In this document: positions 1 through 8,444 of the stretch, one piece after another
Layout: each line of letters opens with the position of its first letter
Position numbering within the stretch: the first letter of the stretch is position 1
DNA from: a virus
IMG/VR virus record: IMGVR_UViG_3300013131_000038
Location: 1 to 64,000 of that record
Strand: one strand, 5' to 3'
Length of the DNA stretch: 64,000 nucleotides
Notes under the pieces: model-generated
Databases searched by the model: none
Told to the model about the DNA's origin: nothing
Seen by the model: only the letters and a program-made list of their open reading frames with translations
Position numbers and translations under genes: made by a program

Positions 1-659
1 CAGGTTTCGGCGGCAAGAGCTTACACTGTAGCTGTAAAAACAGATGGTACATTTTGGAGTTGGGGGGCAAATGGATATGGTCAACTCGGGAACGCGACAA
101 ATACAAATCGATCATCGCCTGGGACTCTCTCTGGAGGTGGAACTATATGGTGCAAGGCTATTGCTAGTAGTATGTCGTGTCATACCGCTGGATTAAAAAC
201 AGACGGGACAATTTGCACTTGGGGGGCGGGTGGATATGGAAGATTGGGAGGTGGCTCAACAGCTAACATAAACGCACCAAGCGCTGTTTCTGGAGGCGGA
301 ACAACTTGGTGCGATGCAGCTGTAGGATCTAATTTCACTGTGGCGTTAAAAAGCGATAATACTTTTGGACTTGGGGACATAATGGATATGGAACATTGGG
401 AACGGGAACAACCACGAATCGGTCTTCGCCAGGAACAGTGGCTGGAGGCGGAAGTACTTGGTGCTCGGCTTCTTCTGGTCTCTCGCATACCGCTGCCGTT
501 AAAACCGATGGAACTTTATGGACTTGGGGCTGCAATGGCAACGGTCGCTTAGGAGATGGTACAACAACTAATAGATCGTCTCCTGGCACAACAGCGGGCG
601 GAGGTACGACTTGGAGTGCAGTTGGCGCTGGTCAACTTTATTCTCTAGGCTTAAGATAA
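1..659 (+). CDS. RCC1-repeat protein, 3' part, with a frameshift
   Basis: The reading frame is open from base 1, so the start lies outside the window. It encodes about four visible RCC1-type repeats of roughly 50 residues, each with a WxWGxNGxGxLGxG core, a TNRSSPGT stretch and a GGGTxW segment. RCC1 repeats fold as beta-propellers; here the setting suggests an exposed virion or adhesin-like protein, but this is inference. The repeats move from frame 1 to frame 3 at a T4 run (363-366). Adding one T restores an uninterrupted repeat core ([10 protein letters not shown]), so one base is missing relative to a functional frame. The second frame ends with TAA at 657-659. The cause could be an assembly error, a real disruption or slippage at the T run. 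A sugar-modification cassette follows directly. Confidence 0.75.
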
Positions 660-677
660 TATTAAAATTCTGTTTCG

Positions 678-694
678 TACCATATAATATGGTA
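678..694. promoter_or_regulatory. Perfect inverted repeat overlapping a start codon
   Basis: TACCATATAATATGGTA is an 8-bp inverted repeat around a single central A. It contains a TATAAT hexamer, and its last base is the A of the ATG at 694. It could be a promoter -10 element, an operator, or a weak RNA hairpin hiding the start codon. No clear Shine-Dalgarno sequence lies before this ATG. Similar start-overlapping inverted repeats occur at 30081-30107 and 49930-49967. Confidence 0.45.
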
Positions 695-1224
695 TGAACT
701 TCCTCTGCATCGAAAACTTTTCTGGAGAAACGTTATCGCAAGTTATTCGCGATCTTCAGTTCAAAGACAAAGATCTCGGCCAAGAAATCGACTGTTTCAA
801 TTTTGTTGACCCGAGTTACGAAGAAATCTTCTCGGGCATTTTGCGCCAAAAAGTATCTTTACCAAAACACTGGGGGTTCTTCCGCAAAGCGAATTCCACG
901 ATTCATTTCGAGACTCACTCTGGACGAAGTTTATTCGCCGCTGTTCTCGCGCTAGACAGTCTTGTATTTACGAGCTACAAGCATAAAAAGCTTGGCGCAA
1001 GAACCGTTTATTGCCTCCCACCAGAATCGGTTCCCGCCTTTATTCAAGAAAATTCTAACGTTCCCGAAAATTGGGACGTTGAGAATCGAATCGCGATTCC
1101 ACAAGGTTCACTTTTCCTTTACGAGCCTTGGTATTGGCACACTTTTTCAAACGGAACTGCGCAACACTTTCTTGTTGAAAGACCCTCTGAAACCAATAAA
1201 ATTGATGAAACACCAAAAGCATGA
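694..1224 (+). CDS. Cupin/double-stranded beta-helix-like protein, function unknown
   Basis: This is a 176-residue protein. The middle has an HFETHSG segment and the C-terminal part has a hydrophobic strand run ending in LYEPWYWHTFSNG. That pattern resembles the His-bearing strands of cupins and 2OG-Fe(II) oxygenases, but the full metal-binding motif is not clearly present, so the fold assignment is tentative. It is the first gene of the cassette, and its 3' end overlaps the following methyltransferase by 4 bases (ATGA). The start at 694 lies inside an inverted repeat. If it is an oxygenase it would match the sugar or side-chain modification theme of its neighbours. Confidence 0.45.
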   Translation: MNFLCIENFSGETLSQVIRDLQFKDKDLGQEIDCFNFVDPSYEEIFSGILRQKVSLPKHWGFFRKANSTIHFETHSGRSLFAAVLALDSLVFTSYKHKKLGARTVYCLPPESVPAFIQENSNVPENWDVENRIAIPQGSLFLYEPWYWHTFSNGTAQHFLVERPSETNKIDETPKA

Positions 1225-1769
1225 AACTAAACATTGGTTCTGGCGGCATCAAACTCGATGGATTCGTTACTTGTGATTACGATCTTCTCGCAAAGCCAGA
1301 TTATTTATTTAATCTGGAAAAAGACCCTTTCCCATTTACTGACAATTCAGTAGAACTCGTTGTTGCGAGTCACATCTTCGAGCATCTTGGCGAAGGTTAT
1401 TTTCACTGCTTAAAAGAGCTTTATCGCGTTTGTAAGCACGGCGCGATCATTGACGTTACGGTTCCGCATCATCGCAACGATTATTTCTTCGATGATCCGA
1501 CGCACCGCAGGCCAATCACAGTTGGCGGCTTGCGCCTTTTCAGCAAGAAGCACAATGCGCTGTGCAAAGCTCAAGGCGCGGCATCTTCTAGACTCGGAGA
1601 CTACTTTGACGTAGATTTTGAGATCTTAGAGTTCCATCACGATCCGATGCCACAATATAGATCCGTGTTCGAAGGAAAGCCTCGCGAAGAAGTTGAGCGC
1701 TATATCTTTGAGCATAGCAATGTACTCGAACAGTTGAACATTAAGCTTGTTGTTATCAAGCAACCATGA
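1221..1769 (+). CDS. SAM-dependent class I methyltransferase
   Basis: The 182-residue protein begins with LNIGSGG, which matches motif I (SAM-binding glycine loop) of class I methyltransferases. An acidic residue follows in VTCDYD (motif II position), and then FPFTDNSVELVVASHIFEHL, a typical motif IV of the Methyltransf_11 type. These enzymes transfer a methyl group from SAM to small molecules or sugars; the substrate cannot be read from the sequence. The gene overlaps its neighbours on both sides by 4 bases, indicating translational coupling. Next to glycosyltransferases, an O-methyltransferase acting on a glycan is plausible. It is shorter than many family members but contains the whole core fold. 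Confidence 0.8.
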   Translation: MKLNIGSGGIKLDGFVTCDYDLLAKPDYLFNLEKDPFPFTDNSVELVVASHIFEHLGEGYFHCLKELYRVCKHGAIIDVTVPHHRNDYFFDDPTHRRPITVGGLRLFSKKHNALCKAQGAASSRLGDYFDVDFEILEFHHDPMPQYRSVFEGKPREEVERYIFEHSNVLEQLNIKLVVIKQP

Positions 1770-3100
1770 GCGATATCTCGCACATCAGACAAACTGTTCT
1801 CGATTTGATCGCGAAAGAAAAACGAAAGACAGTTTTTGAAATCATCGACTTTTACTACGCCAAGGCTAAGACTTTAGCCGAGTTCGATGTTCTCGGAGAG
1901 TTGTCTTTAAAGGCCGAGTATCACGAAGTATATTTGCAGTGCGCAGAAGCGGCGTATTCTTGCGCGAGTACAAGCGAGCAAATTGCCGCTGCTCGCACGA
2001 ACCTCTATCAAGCTTACAATCGTCTCAATTATCCAGAGAAGGCTCTGTTTTATATCGATCTTCACTATAAGCGCGACCCAGACAACTTCGAAGGATTGAT
2101 GAACAAGGCATTTAACCTTGCGTTATTGGGTCAGAGAAAAGAATCGGAAACGATTTTGGAAGGCTTGAGAGCAAGAAGCGCCGAAGATGCTGAAAACTTG
2201 CGATACTCTCTTTCGGGTAAAATGCTTCGTTCTGGCGAAACTGCCGATGGAATCATCAACTTTATCGACACGTTCAAGCCTAGAAGCAAGCTGTTTGAGG
2301 ATAGCTTCAACATGAAAAAGTGGGTCGGCGGTCCACAGCCTGGCCGCACAATCTTCGTTAACGGCGAAGGCGGCGTTGGCGACGAGATTATTAACATTCG
2401 CTTCTTCAAGCATCTCAAAGATCTTGGAATGAATCCAGTCTTGTACTCTTGCTGGTCAATGTATCGCCCAGATATTGTTGACGTGTTTCGCCGTCACGGT
2501 CACGAAGTTATCTCGGAAACGTATTCTATCGACAAGACTGCACTGTGGACAAATATGATGCCGCTGCCCGGTTATCTTGGCCTCGAAGAAAAAGATCTTT
2601 GGTACGGTCCATACCTCACGCCAAAGCGCGATCCGAAGAATCGCCTCGAAAGCAAGAAGTTTAAAATTGGTATTAAAGCTAACGGTAACCCGTACTTTTC
2701 TCAGGACATTTATCGGCGCATTCCAATCGATCAAATCATTGAAGCCTTGTCCGAGTTCAAGGATATCGAAATCTACTTCTTTGATAAAGAGCAAGCTCAC
2801 TCAAAGTGCATCAATATGAAAGACAAGTTGAACTCTTGGGACGATACGCTCGACTACATTGACCAAATGGACGTGATCTTAAGCTCTTGTACGAGCCTCG
2901 TTCACGCTGCTGGAGCAATCGGCAAAACAACTATCGTTATGACGCCGATTGCCGAGTATTATGTTTGGACAAGCACGCGCACGAACAATAGCACGCCTTG
3001 GTATGGAGATAACTTCTATGTTGCGAAACAAGAGAAGCTGCGCTCTTGGGCAGAACCGTTACAAAAAGCTAAAGAAATTATAAAGGGACTAATCGGATGA
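1766..3100 (+). CDS. TPR-containing glycosyltransferase (GT9-like C-terminal domain)
   Basis: The 444-residue protein has a helical N-terminal half (about 1-190) with TPR-like spacing, for example the stretch with YQAYNRLNYPEKALFYID. The C-terminal half has the late signature of GT9/heptosyltransferase-type GT-B enzymes: a 'D...IDQMDVILSSCTSLVHAAGAIG' type nucleotide-sugar site followed by a conserved hydrophobic strand and Trp. Such TPR-GT fusions transfer sugars to glycans or proteins. It overlaps the methyltransferase upstream and the oxygenase downstream by 4 bases each, so it belongs to the same transcription unit. The acceptor is unknown; virion protein, lipopolysaccharide or a host protein are all possible. 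Confidence 0.75.
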   Translation: MSDISHIRQTVLDLIAKEKRKTVFEIIDFYYAKAKTLAEFDVLGELSLKAEYHEVYLQCAEAAYSCASTSEQIAAARTNLYQAYNRLNYPEKALFYIDLHYKRDPDNFEGLMNKAFNLALLGQRKESETILEGLRARSAEDAENLRYSLSGKMLRSGETADGIINFIDTFKPRSKLFEDSFNMKKWVGGPQPGRTIFVNGEGGVGDEIINIRFFKHLKDLGMNPVLYSCWSMYRPDIVDVFRRHGHEVISETYSIDKTALWTNMMPLPGYLGLEEKDLWYGPYLTPKRDPKNRLESKKFKIGIKANGNPYFSQDIYRRIPIDQIIEALSEFKDIEIYFFDKEQAHSKCINMKDKLNSWDDTLDYIDQMDVILSSCTSLVHAAGAIGKTTIVMTPIAEYYVWTSTRTNNSTPWYGDNFYVAKQEKLRSWAEPLQKAKEIIKGLIG

Positions 3101-3756
3101 AATTTGAATACTGGTTTCCAACTGTTCTCGCCGTTCATCACGCCGAGGACAATTGCAGAAATGCAACTAAAGAAAAGATCTCGAAGTGGATCGAAAGCGG
3201 CGAGCACACAAAGTACCTCGAAGCTTGCCGCGAAGATAACTTGACAACGAGTTATTTTAAATGGCACGACACTCTCGGAGACTTGAAGCTAACAGAGTTA
3301 CACGCCGAGATCTTAGCTCAAACGGCAAAGTTCATTGAGCATATGGGTTTACATCTTGAAACTAAGAACCTCAAAGTAGACTCTTGGATCAATTTCTTTT
3401 ACCCGAATCAAACAGAACATCAGCACAACCATTACGGCAACTTCATTTCGGGCGTTTACTACGTTACTGGCAACGAGAAATCGGGCGCTTTTAGATTCTT
3501 CGATCCTGCCGTTCAAAAAACAATGTGGCGCGGTCAGTATTTATCGAATTCGGCACAGTCGATTGTTAACTTAACGAGCGGTCAGTATCTCCCAGAAGAC
3601 GGCAAAATGATCTTGTTTCCTAGCTGGTTAGAGCACTCGGTGTTGAAAAACACGTCGGACGAACCTAGAATCTCGATAGCATTCAATATCAATTTAAAGA
3701 ATCAAAATGAAAAAGACGTATCACATGATCACTGGTCTCCCGCGTTCGGGATCTAG
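3097..3756 (+). CDS. 2OG-Fe(II) oxygenase, TIGR02466-like
   Basis: This 219-residue protein resembles the putative 2-oxoglutarate/Fe(II) oxygenases common in aquatic phages. Visible features are a HQHNHYGNFISGVYYV segment (candidate first iron ligands and beta-strand), FRFFDP, a distal His in SWLEHSV and an Arg in EPRISIAFNI that would bind 2-oxoglutarate. The family hydroxylates or otherwise oxidises an unknown substrate; the neighbours suggest a sugar or protein side chain. The gene starts within the stop of the TPR-glycosyltransferase gene and its last 50 bases overlap the next gene. Family assignment is firm; substrate is not known. Confidence 0.8.
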   Translation: MKFEYWFPTVLAVHHAEDNCRNATKEKISKWIESGEHTKYLEACREDNLTTSYFKWHDTLGDLKLTELHAEILAQTAKFIEHMGLHLETKNLKVDSWINFFYPNQTEHQHNHYGNFISGVYYVTGNEKSGAFRFFDPAVQKTMWRGQYLSNSAQSIVNLTSGQYLPEDGKMILFPSWLEHSVLKNTSDEPRISIAFNINLKNQNEKDVSHDHWSPAFGI

Positions 3757-4480
3757 TTTGTTGACCGCGATTCTAAAGCAGAACCCACGCTTTCACTCTT
3801 CGATCACGGACGGATTTGCCGCTTCTATTCCAAAGGCTTTGGAAGCTTGCCAAGGAGCGCCCGGTATGCGTTCCGAGTTTCCAGACCAACGCAAGCGCGA
3901 TCTTGTTGAGGCAATGTTCGATGGCTTCTACAAGTGCGTAGACAAGGAAGTTGTTTTCAACACTAGCCGAGGCTGGACGTATCTCACGTCGATTGTTAAA
4001 GATCTTTATCCAAACTCGAAGATGCTCGTTTGCGTTCGCGACATCAAGTGGATCTTAGACAGCTTTGAACTCGCCTTTCGCAGAAACCCTTACACGGTGA
4101 ATAGCGTATCGTTCGGTGGTTTGAGCGGTAGCGTTTACTCTCGCGCAGATTCGTTTATGAGCGACGACGGCATCGTTGGCTTCGCTTACAACGGTTTGAA
4201 GCAAGGCATCACTAGCGGCGAGAAGAAGAGTTTGATGCTCGTTGAGTACGATCAGCTCTGCAAGAACCCGAAGGGCATGATGACTGCGATCTATAACTTC
4301 ATTGGAGAGCCGCAGTTCGAGCACGACTTCAACAACGTTCAAATGTCTTGGGACGAGTACGACGCAGAGATCGGCATTAAGCTGCACAATGTTCGCAAAA
4401 AGATCAAATATACTCAGCGCGAAACGATTCTCCCTCCTGACCTTATTCACAAGTATTCGGGCTTAGAAGTTTGGCGTTAA
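3707..4480 (+). CDS. Sulfotransferase-like P-loop protein
   Basis: The 257-residue protein starts with a hydrophobic strand leading into GLPRSGSS (residues 10-17), which matches the PAPS-binding P-loop of the sulfotransferase superfamily. A later VCVRDIKWILDSF resembles the 3'-phosphate-binding RxP..S region. These enzymes move sulfate from PAPS to sugars, lipids or proteins. The start at 3707 lies 50 bases inside the oxygenase gene; it is preferred because it places the P-loop at the usual distance from the N-terminus, though ATG 3725 would also retain it. Combined with the adjacent oxygenase and glycosyltransferases, a sulfated glycan product is possible, but no acceptor motif is visible. 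Confidence 0.7.
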   Translation: MKKTYHMITGLPRSGSSLLTAILKQNPRFHSSITDGFAASIPKALEACQGAPGMRSEFPDQRKRDLVEAMFDGFYKCVDKEVVFNTSRGWTYLTSIVKDLYPNSKMLVCVRDIKWILDSFELAFRRNPYTVNSVSFGGLSGSVYSRADSFMSDDGIVGFAYNGLKQGITSGEKKSLMLVEYDQLCKNPKGMMTAIYNFIGEPQFEHDFNNVQMSWDEYDAEIGIKLHNVRKKIKYTQRETILPPDLIHKYSGLEVWR

Positions 4481-4848
4481 TGCAAGAACGCACGTTCAGA
4501 GAATGCGGCGAGTGTTACGCTTGCTGTGATGGTCACTTGTTCGCTAATGCTCACGGCAACAAGTTCGGTGCTGGCTGCGCTTGTGCTTTTTTAGTAAACA
4601 AGAAATGCTCCGTTTACGAGAACCGACCCGATGTTTGCCGCAAATATCAGTGCGCTTGGACGCAGCATCTTCTCGACGTGGATATGCGCCCAGACAAGTG
4701 CGGCATCATGGTTTCCGTAGAGATTGACGCTAATAAAAAGCAGTATCTCAAAGTGATGCAGATCAAAGAATTTGTAGGCTACGAGGTTTACAAAAAACTT
4801 GACGAATGCGCGAAAAAACTTCATACCTATTGGATTAAAGCTTCATGA
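4480..4848 (+). CDS. YkgJ-like cysteine-cluster protein
   Basis: This is a 122-residue Cys-rich protein. The N-terminal CGECYACC, followed by GCACAFL, CSVYENRPDVCRKYQCAW and a distal Cys, matches the YkgJ/UPF0153 zinc- or iron-chelating family. The ATG at 4480 overlaps the previous stop (TAATG); an in-frame TTG at 4471 exists but lies inside the sulfotransferase gene. The biochemical role of the family is poorly defined; metal delivery or an Fe-S-like centre is usually proposed. Its place between an oxygenase/sulfotransferase pair and a glycosyltransferase makes a supporting role in that chemistry possible. Confidence 0.75.
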   Translation: MQERTFRECGECYACCDGHLFANAHGNKFGAGCACAFLVNKKCSVYENRPDVCRKYQCAWTQHLLDVDMRPDKCGIMVSVEIDANKKQYLKVMQIKEFVGYEVYKKLDECAKKLHTYWIKAS

Positions 4849-5774
4849 ACACAACTTTCATTATTAGTGGCGGCGCGGGTCGAGTAATTGCAGCAGTTCC
4901 AGCGTTAGAGAAGTATGCGCGGCTAAATCCAAATGACGATTTCAAAGTTCTCGTTTATGGATGGGAGAGTTTGTTCTGGAGCCACCCAGTTTTACAAAGC
5001 CGCACGTTCTCGATTCATCAGAAAGGAACGTTCGAAGTTAGTATCAAAAATAATCGTGTCGTTTGTCCTGAGCCTTACTACGTTCATGACTACTACAATC
5101 AGAAGATTTCTTTAGCGCAAGCCTTTGACGCCGAGATCAACAAAACATCTGACTATTCTGATTTAACGCCGCCGAAGCTTTATATCTCGACTCTTGAGCG
5201 TAACTCGGCTCTTAGAATCGTGCGCGAGACTAGCAAGGAACGCGCAAAAACGCTCGTTATTCAGCCGTATGGTAGTGGGATGGGCATTTTGAATAATCGC
5301 CCGTTTGATTCGAGTCATCGTAGCTTGGACGTGGACGCCTATTTAAAAATCGTTAAGCGCTTATCCGAGAAGAATCGCGACCTTTCGATCATTTACTTTG
5401 GCGACCAAAACTATCGCCACCCTGCCGATGACGTGTCCGTAGACCTTAAGCCTTACGGTCCCGATCTTCGCGCATACTTGTCTTTGATTGCAGTTAGCGA
5501 TTACTTTTTGGGTTGCGATAGCGTTGGGCAACACATGGCTCGCGCCCTTAACAAGAACGGAATGGTCTTAATGGGATCGACCGACGAAACTAACGTTTCT
5601 TACCCAGACTATTTTACGATCTATCGCAAAAAGGGTCACGTTCCAACTTACAGTCCGATTCGTCTCTCTGGTTTAGATTGCGAGTTTGCCGACAGATTAA
5701 ATGACGGCATCATGAACTTCAACGACGAAGAGATAGAAGAGATTTGCGATACGGTAAACGCGAGCCTCTATTAA
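4845..5774 (+). CDS. Glycosyltransferase family 9 (heptosyltransferase-like)
   Basis: The 309-residue protein begins with a GGAGRVIAAVPALEKY motif, the usual start of ADP-heptose:LPS heptosyltransferase-like proteins, and carries a late 'LIAVSDYFLGCDSVGQHMARAL' region matching the donor-binding site of GT9. It would add a heptose or related sugar to a glycan. It is the last gene of the first sugar cassette, coupled to the YkgJ-like gene by a 4-base overlap, and is followed after 6 bases by a strong terminator. Donor and acceptor cannot be assigned. Confidence 0.75.
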   Translation: MNTTFIISGGAGRVIAAVPALEKYARLNPNDDFKVLVYGWESLFWSHPVLQSRTFSIHQKGTFEVSIKNNRVVCPEPYYVHDYYNQKISLAQAFDAEINKTSDYSDLTPPKLYISTLERNSALRIVRETSKERAKTLVIQPYGSGMGILNNRPFDSSHRSLDVDAYLKIVKRLSEKNRDLSIIYFGDQNYRHPADDVSVDLKPYGPDLRAYLSLIAVSDYFLGCDSVGQHMARALNKNGMVLMGSTDETNVSYPDYFTIYRKKGHVPTYSPIRLSGLDCEFADRLNDGIMNFNDEEIEEICDTVNASLY

Positions 5775-5780
5775 CAAAAA

Positions 5781-5810
5781 ACCCCCGAATTTCTTCGGGG
5801 GTCTTTTTTT
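5781..5810. terminator. Bidirectional rho-independent terminator
   Basis: A perfect 9-bp stem (ACCCCCGAA at 5781-5789 with TTCGGGGGT at 5794-5802) closes a 4-base loop. A T tract follows on the + strand (5804-5810), and an A tract precedes it (5776-5781), giving a U tract in the other direction. It sits between the convergent sugar cassette and the tail-tube gene and can stop both. Confidence 0.92.
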
Positions 5811-5826
5811 GTTTCTACAGTCTGTC

Positions 5827-6954
5827 TTAGTTCGTAGTCGCAACGAACACGCCGTTAACCGTGTCCTGTGGCGCACCGATCTGGGTCGTGTACACAAGGT
5901 CAACCGTCTTGTTGTCACCGATGGCGCTTGAGTGATTTTCACTTACAAGCTTCGCACCCTTGACTTGATAAATGATCTTGTTGTTGCCAGCGGGGTCTTT
6001 GAAGGTGAACTTGAGGGTCTTCGTTTCGTCGTTAGAAACGAGGAGGTCAAGATTACCCGACTGCTTAAGGTCGGCAAGAATCGCGGAAACGTTCACCGTT
6101 ACTTCGATTGGGAAGTCGATAACCTTCGCGAAGCCGAAGCGTGAGCCGAGGCGCTGGAGGGTTGTACGACCAACTGGGATTTCAATCGAGAACGACTGAA
6201 TGTGAGCCGCAGTGTTGCCAGAATCGGCACCCGTTGGGAAGTCAGCGAGAACAGGGTCAGCGAGTTCGAGCGTGATGTCGCCTGGGCGCAGAGCGGAGAT
6301 ACCGATTGCACCGCTGTTTGGCGCAGGAAGCTGGAACTGGTTATCGCCAGTTGCGCTGGTTTCGACCGTAAGAGACGGCAGAGTGCCAGAGCTACCTTCA
6401 ACAACGTTAATGTTCAGACCTTCTACCGAAACCGAAACCGTTGGAAGACCACCTACAGCAGCTTCTACCGAGTAATTCGTGATAAAGCCGTTACCGATGG
6501 TGATCGTGCTGGCGGCAGCGCCAGTGAACGAAGCGTCGGTTGAGCTTACGCCGTTAGCGTCGTTACCTTCAGGGGAGGTAAAGATGTGGAAGTTACGACC
6601 AGAAAGGGTCGCAGTGTCCGAGGTTTGGGTCGCATCGATAAGGCCCGAAATGAACGAGCGGGTCGTTCCGAGACCAGTACCTACCGAGAAACCGAGGGCC
6701 GTTTCGTTATTACCAGTGTGCAGGTAATAAGTCATATCCATCGTGACGGTGGGTGGTTCAAGGATGATAGCGTCAATACGAGCAAGGTTGCCGAATTGAT
6801 TAACGTCCTGACGAGCGACAGAGAAGCCGTAGTTGGCCGACTGTACGCGGTGGAGCTGCTTGATGTTGCCGCTTGGGTGGGTCGCCGTTGGAATGAGCGT
6901 CCCGTCGCTCACAAAAAGAGCTTCGGATTGGTAGATTACTCTATTTCTTGCCAT
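5827..6954 (-). CDS. Tail-tube-like structural protein (paralog 1 of 3)
   Basis: The 375-residue protein has no signal peptide or membrane segment and is rich in beta-strand residues, Thr, Ser and Gly. It shares segments with the products of 17571-18341 and 19306-20463: a GNGFITNYSVEAAVGGLP block, an 'RPGDITLEL' block and a 'SIEIPVGRTTLQRLGS' block. This pattern fits a tail-tube or tail-tube-like major structural protein. As the longest clean copy beside the neck genes, this is my best candidate for the major tail tube protein; the other two may be tail-tip or baseplate copies. It is last in the minus-strand operon 8900-5827. A TGTAAAGTATTTAA motif lies 17 bases upstream of its ATG. Confidence 0.6.
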   Translation of the reverse strand: MARNRVIYQSEALFVSDGTLIPTATHPSGNIKQLHRVQSANYGFSVARQDVNQFGNLARIDAIILEPPTVTMDMTYYLHTGNNETALGFSVGTGLGTTRSFISGLIDATQTSDTATLSGRNFHIFTSPEGNDANGVSSTDASFTGAAASTITIGNGFITNYSVEAAVGGLPTVSVSVEGLNINVVEGSSGTLPSLTVETSATGDNQFQLPAPNSGAIGISALRPGDITLELADPVLADFPTGADSGNTAAHIQSFSIEIPVGRTTLQRLGSRFGFAKVIDFPIEVTVNVSAILADLKQSGNLDLLVSNDETKTLKFTFKDPAGNNKIIYQVKGAKLVSENHSSAIGDNKTVDLVYTTQIGAPQDTVNGVFVATTN

Positions 6955-7008
6955 AAGTTAGAAGAAGGTTTTAAATACTTTACATTTATTTGGGGCAGAA
7001 TGGAATAT

Positions 7009-7854
7009 TTACGCCCTTGGATATCGATAATTAATAACCTCAAAATCTAGGAACCCGATGTACGAACGGGCCGACCCGCGAGAGTCCTTGAACTTCGAAA
7101 CTGTCACGTCATCAATAAATAGCTCAACGCTAGGGTCTGGGTTCGTGTAGTAGTCATCGAACGAGAACGGCGGGGTCTTGATGTCGCCGAACTCGTTGAT
7201 CGGGTAGCTGCCAAAGTCCTTTTGCTTGAAAACGCGGTTCTTAGAGTCGGCAAAGATCGACAATACCCCGTCTAACGAGTAGGGGTCGTCCGCAAACACG
7301 ATAGACCGCATCATTGAGCGCGTCTCGTCTTCGCCGCCGAAAGAAAACGGCGTGTTTTCGAACGAATCGGACATGATATAAATCGCGGGCAAAGTCTGAT
7401 CGTAAGGCGGCAAATAAGTTGCACCGCTCCAAGGAAACTTCTTTTGCGAGGACAAGTTCTTCTCGATGACCAGATCTTCCTCGTTTTCGTTCGAGAGATA
7501 AACGTTGAAGTCCTTGACCGAGAAGCTGCCCGTTACTGCTGCGCCCGTAGCTACGCCTGCGCCCGTAGCGAGCACGCGACCGTTCAAAAAGTCGATCTTC
7601 AGTGCGCTCGACCTTGGCGTAAAAGTCGAATTGATAAAGACGCCACTAGGAATCGTTGCGCCCGTGATAGTCGAGTCGTAAACCCACTGGCGATATTGCG
7701 TGCCGAAAGCTTTATAGGTTGAAGGCAAACGAGCGTCTTGGTTATAGTAAAACCGCCCAGTTTGATTCGTGTATGCTTCGCCTTTTTGCAAAAGGTAGTG
7801 GTCGAGCCACAGTGCGAAGGACGTTGTTACGTTATGCTGATATTGCGGTTTCAT
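7009..7854 (-). CDS. Phage structural protein, neck or tail region, not identified
   Basis: This 281-residue protein has no recognisable enzyme motif. It is rich in aromatic residues and beta-forming stretches, with many Asp, Tyr and Phe residues, as is common in virion proteins. It is encoded between two head-tail joining candidates and the tail-tube gene, and its first 23 bases overlap the upstream gene. In siphovirus gene order this position usually holds a tail terminator or neck protein, but at 281 residues it is longer than a typical terminator. I do not recognise the family. The start is the ATG at 7854. Confidence 0.5.
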   Translation of the reverse strand: MKPQYQHNVTTSFALWLDHYLLQKGEAYTNQTGRFYYNQDARLPSTYKAFGTQYRQWVYDSTITGATIPSGVFINSTFTPRSSALKIDFLNGRVLATGAGVATGAAVTGSFSVKDFNVYLSNENEEDLVIEKNLSSQKKFPWSGATYLPPYDQTLPAIYIMSDSFENTPFSFGGEDETRSMMRSIVFADDPYSLDGVLSIFADSKNRVFKQKDFGSYPINEFGDIKTPPFSFDDYYTNPDPSVELFIDDVTVSKFKDSRGSARSYIGFLDFEVINYRYPRA

Positions 7855-8443
7855 CTAAATTTGAGAATTCCTTTTGGTACTTGGCTAAGATCGCGCTAAT
7901 GTATTTTACATTTTTAAATCGGGTTTTTCCGCGAATTTTACCTTGTTGCGTTTGAATTGCGGTTCCCGAGCGAGAGTTTTTCAACGATGTTCTTTGATCG
8001 TAGAGGTACTGACCGATACCAGAAATGCCCGTTTCGATACCTCGCGCCCAGCTTCTGCCCGAAGCCCACGGCATCGGTGAAACTTCCCAAACGTCCTCGC
8101 GTGCTGGCATGAAGATCGTCCAGTTCGCGCCATCTGGAACGGTCCCAACAAACTGAAGCGCTGTCTTTTCGAACAAATCTAAAATTGGCTGAATCGGCTC
8201 GTCACCATCGTAAAAGCCGATGTAAGAAAATAAATTGCCGTATCCGCCAAGAGTGCCGCTAGTGTTCGGAGAAGATGGGCCAGCTAAAATTTCTTTTGTG
8301 ATTGGATGATCAAGGAACTCTCGGATCATTCTCCGCTTGATTGCATTGAAGCGTGCAGTAACTTGCTTCTCGAAAGATCTGCGAATGATTTCGCCAGATT
8401 CGCGAGCGATCAATGCTTCAACACCACGGGGAAGTCTTGCCAT
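7832..8443 (-). CDS. Putative head-tail joining or tail completion protein
   Basis: The 203-residue protein starts with a basic helical segment (MARLPRGVEALIARESGEII..RRSFEKQV) followed by Gly/Trp-rich loops with WASGRSWARGIETG and a basic C-terminus. The basic amphipathic N-terminus and gene position resemble HK97 gp10-type tail completion or neck proteins, but I see no decisive motif. It starts one base after the end of the 8445-8900 gene and overlaps the next gene, so all belong to one minus-strand operon. Assignment rests mainly on gene order. Confidence 0.45.
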   Translation of the reverse strand: MARLPRGVEALIARESGEIIRRSFEKQVTARFNAIKRRMIREFLDHPITKEILAGPSSPNTSGTLGGYGNLFSYIGFYDGDEPIQPILDLFEKTALQFVGTVPDGANWTIFMPAREDVWEVSPMPWASGRSWARGIETGISGIGQYLYDQRTSLKNSRSGTAIQTQQGKIRGKTRFKNVKYISAILAKYQKEFSNLDETAISA

Positions 8444-8444
8444 T

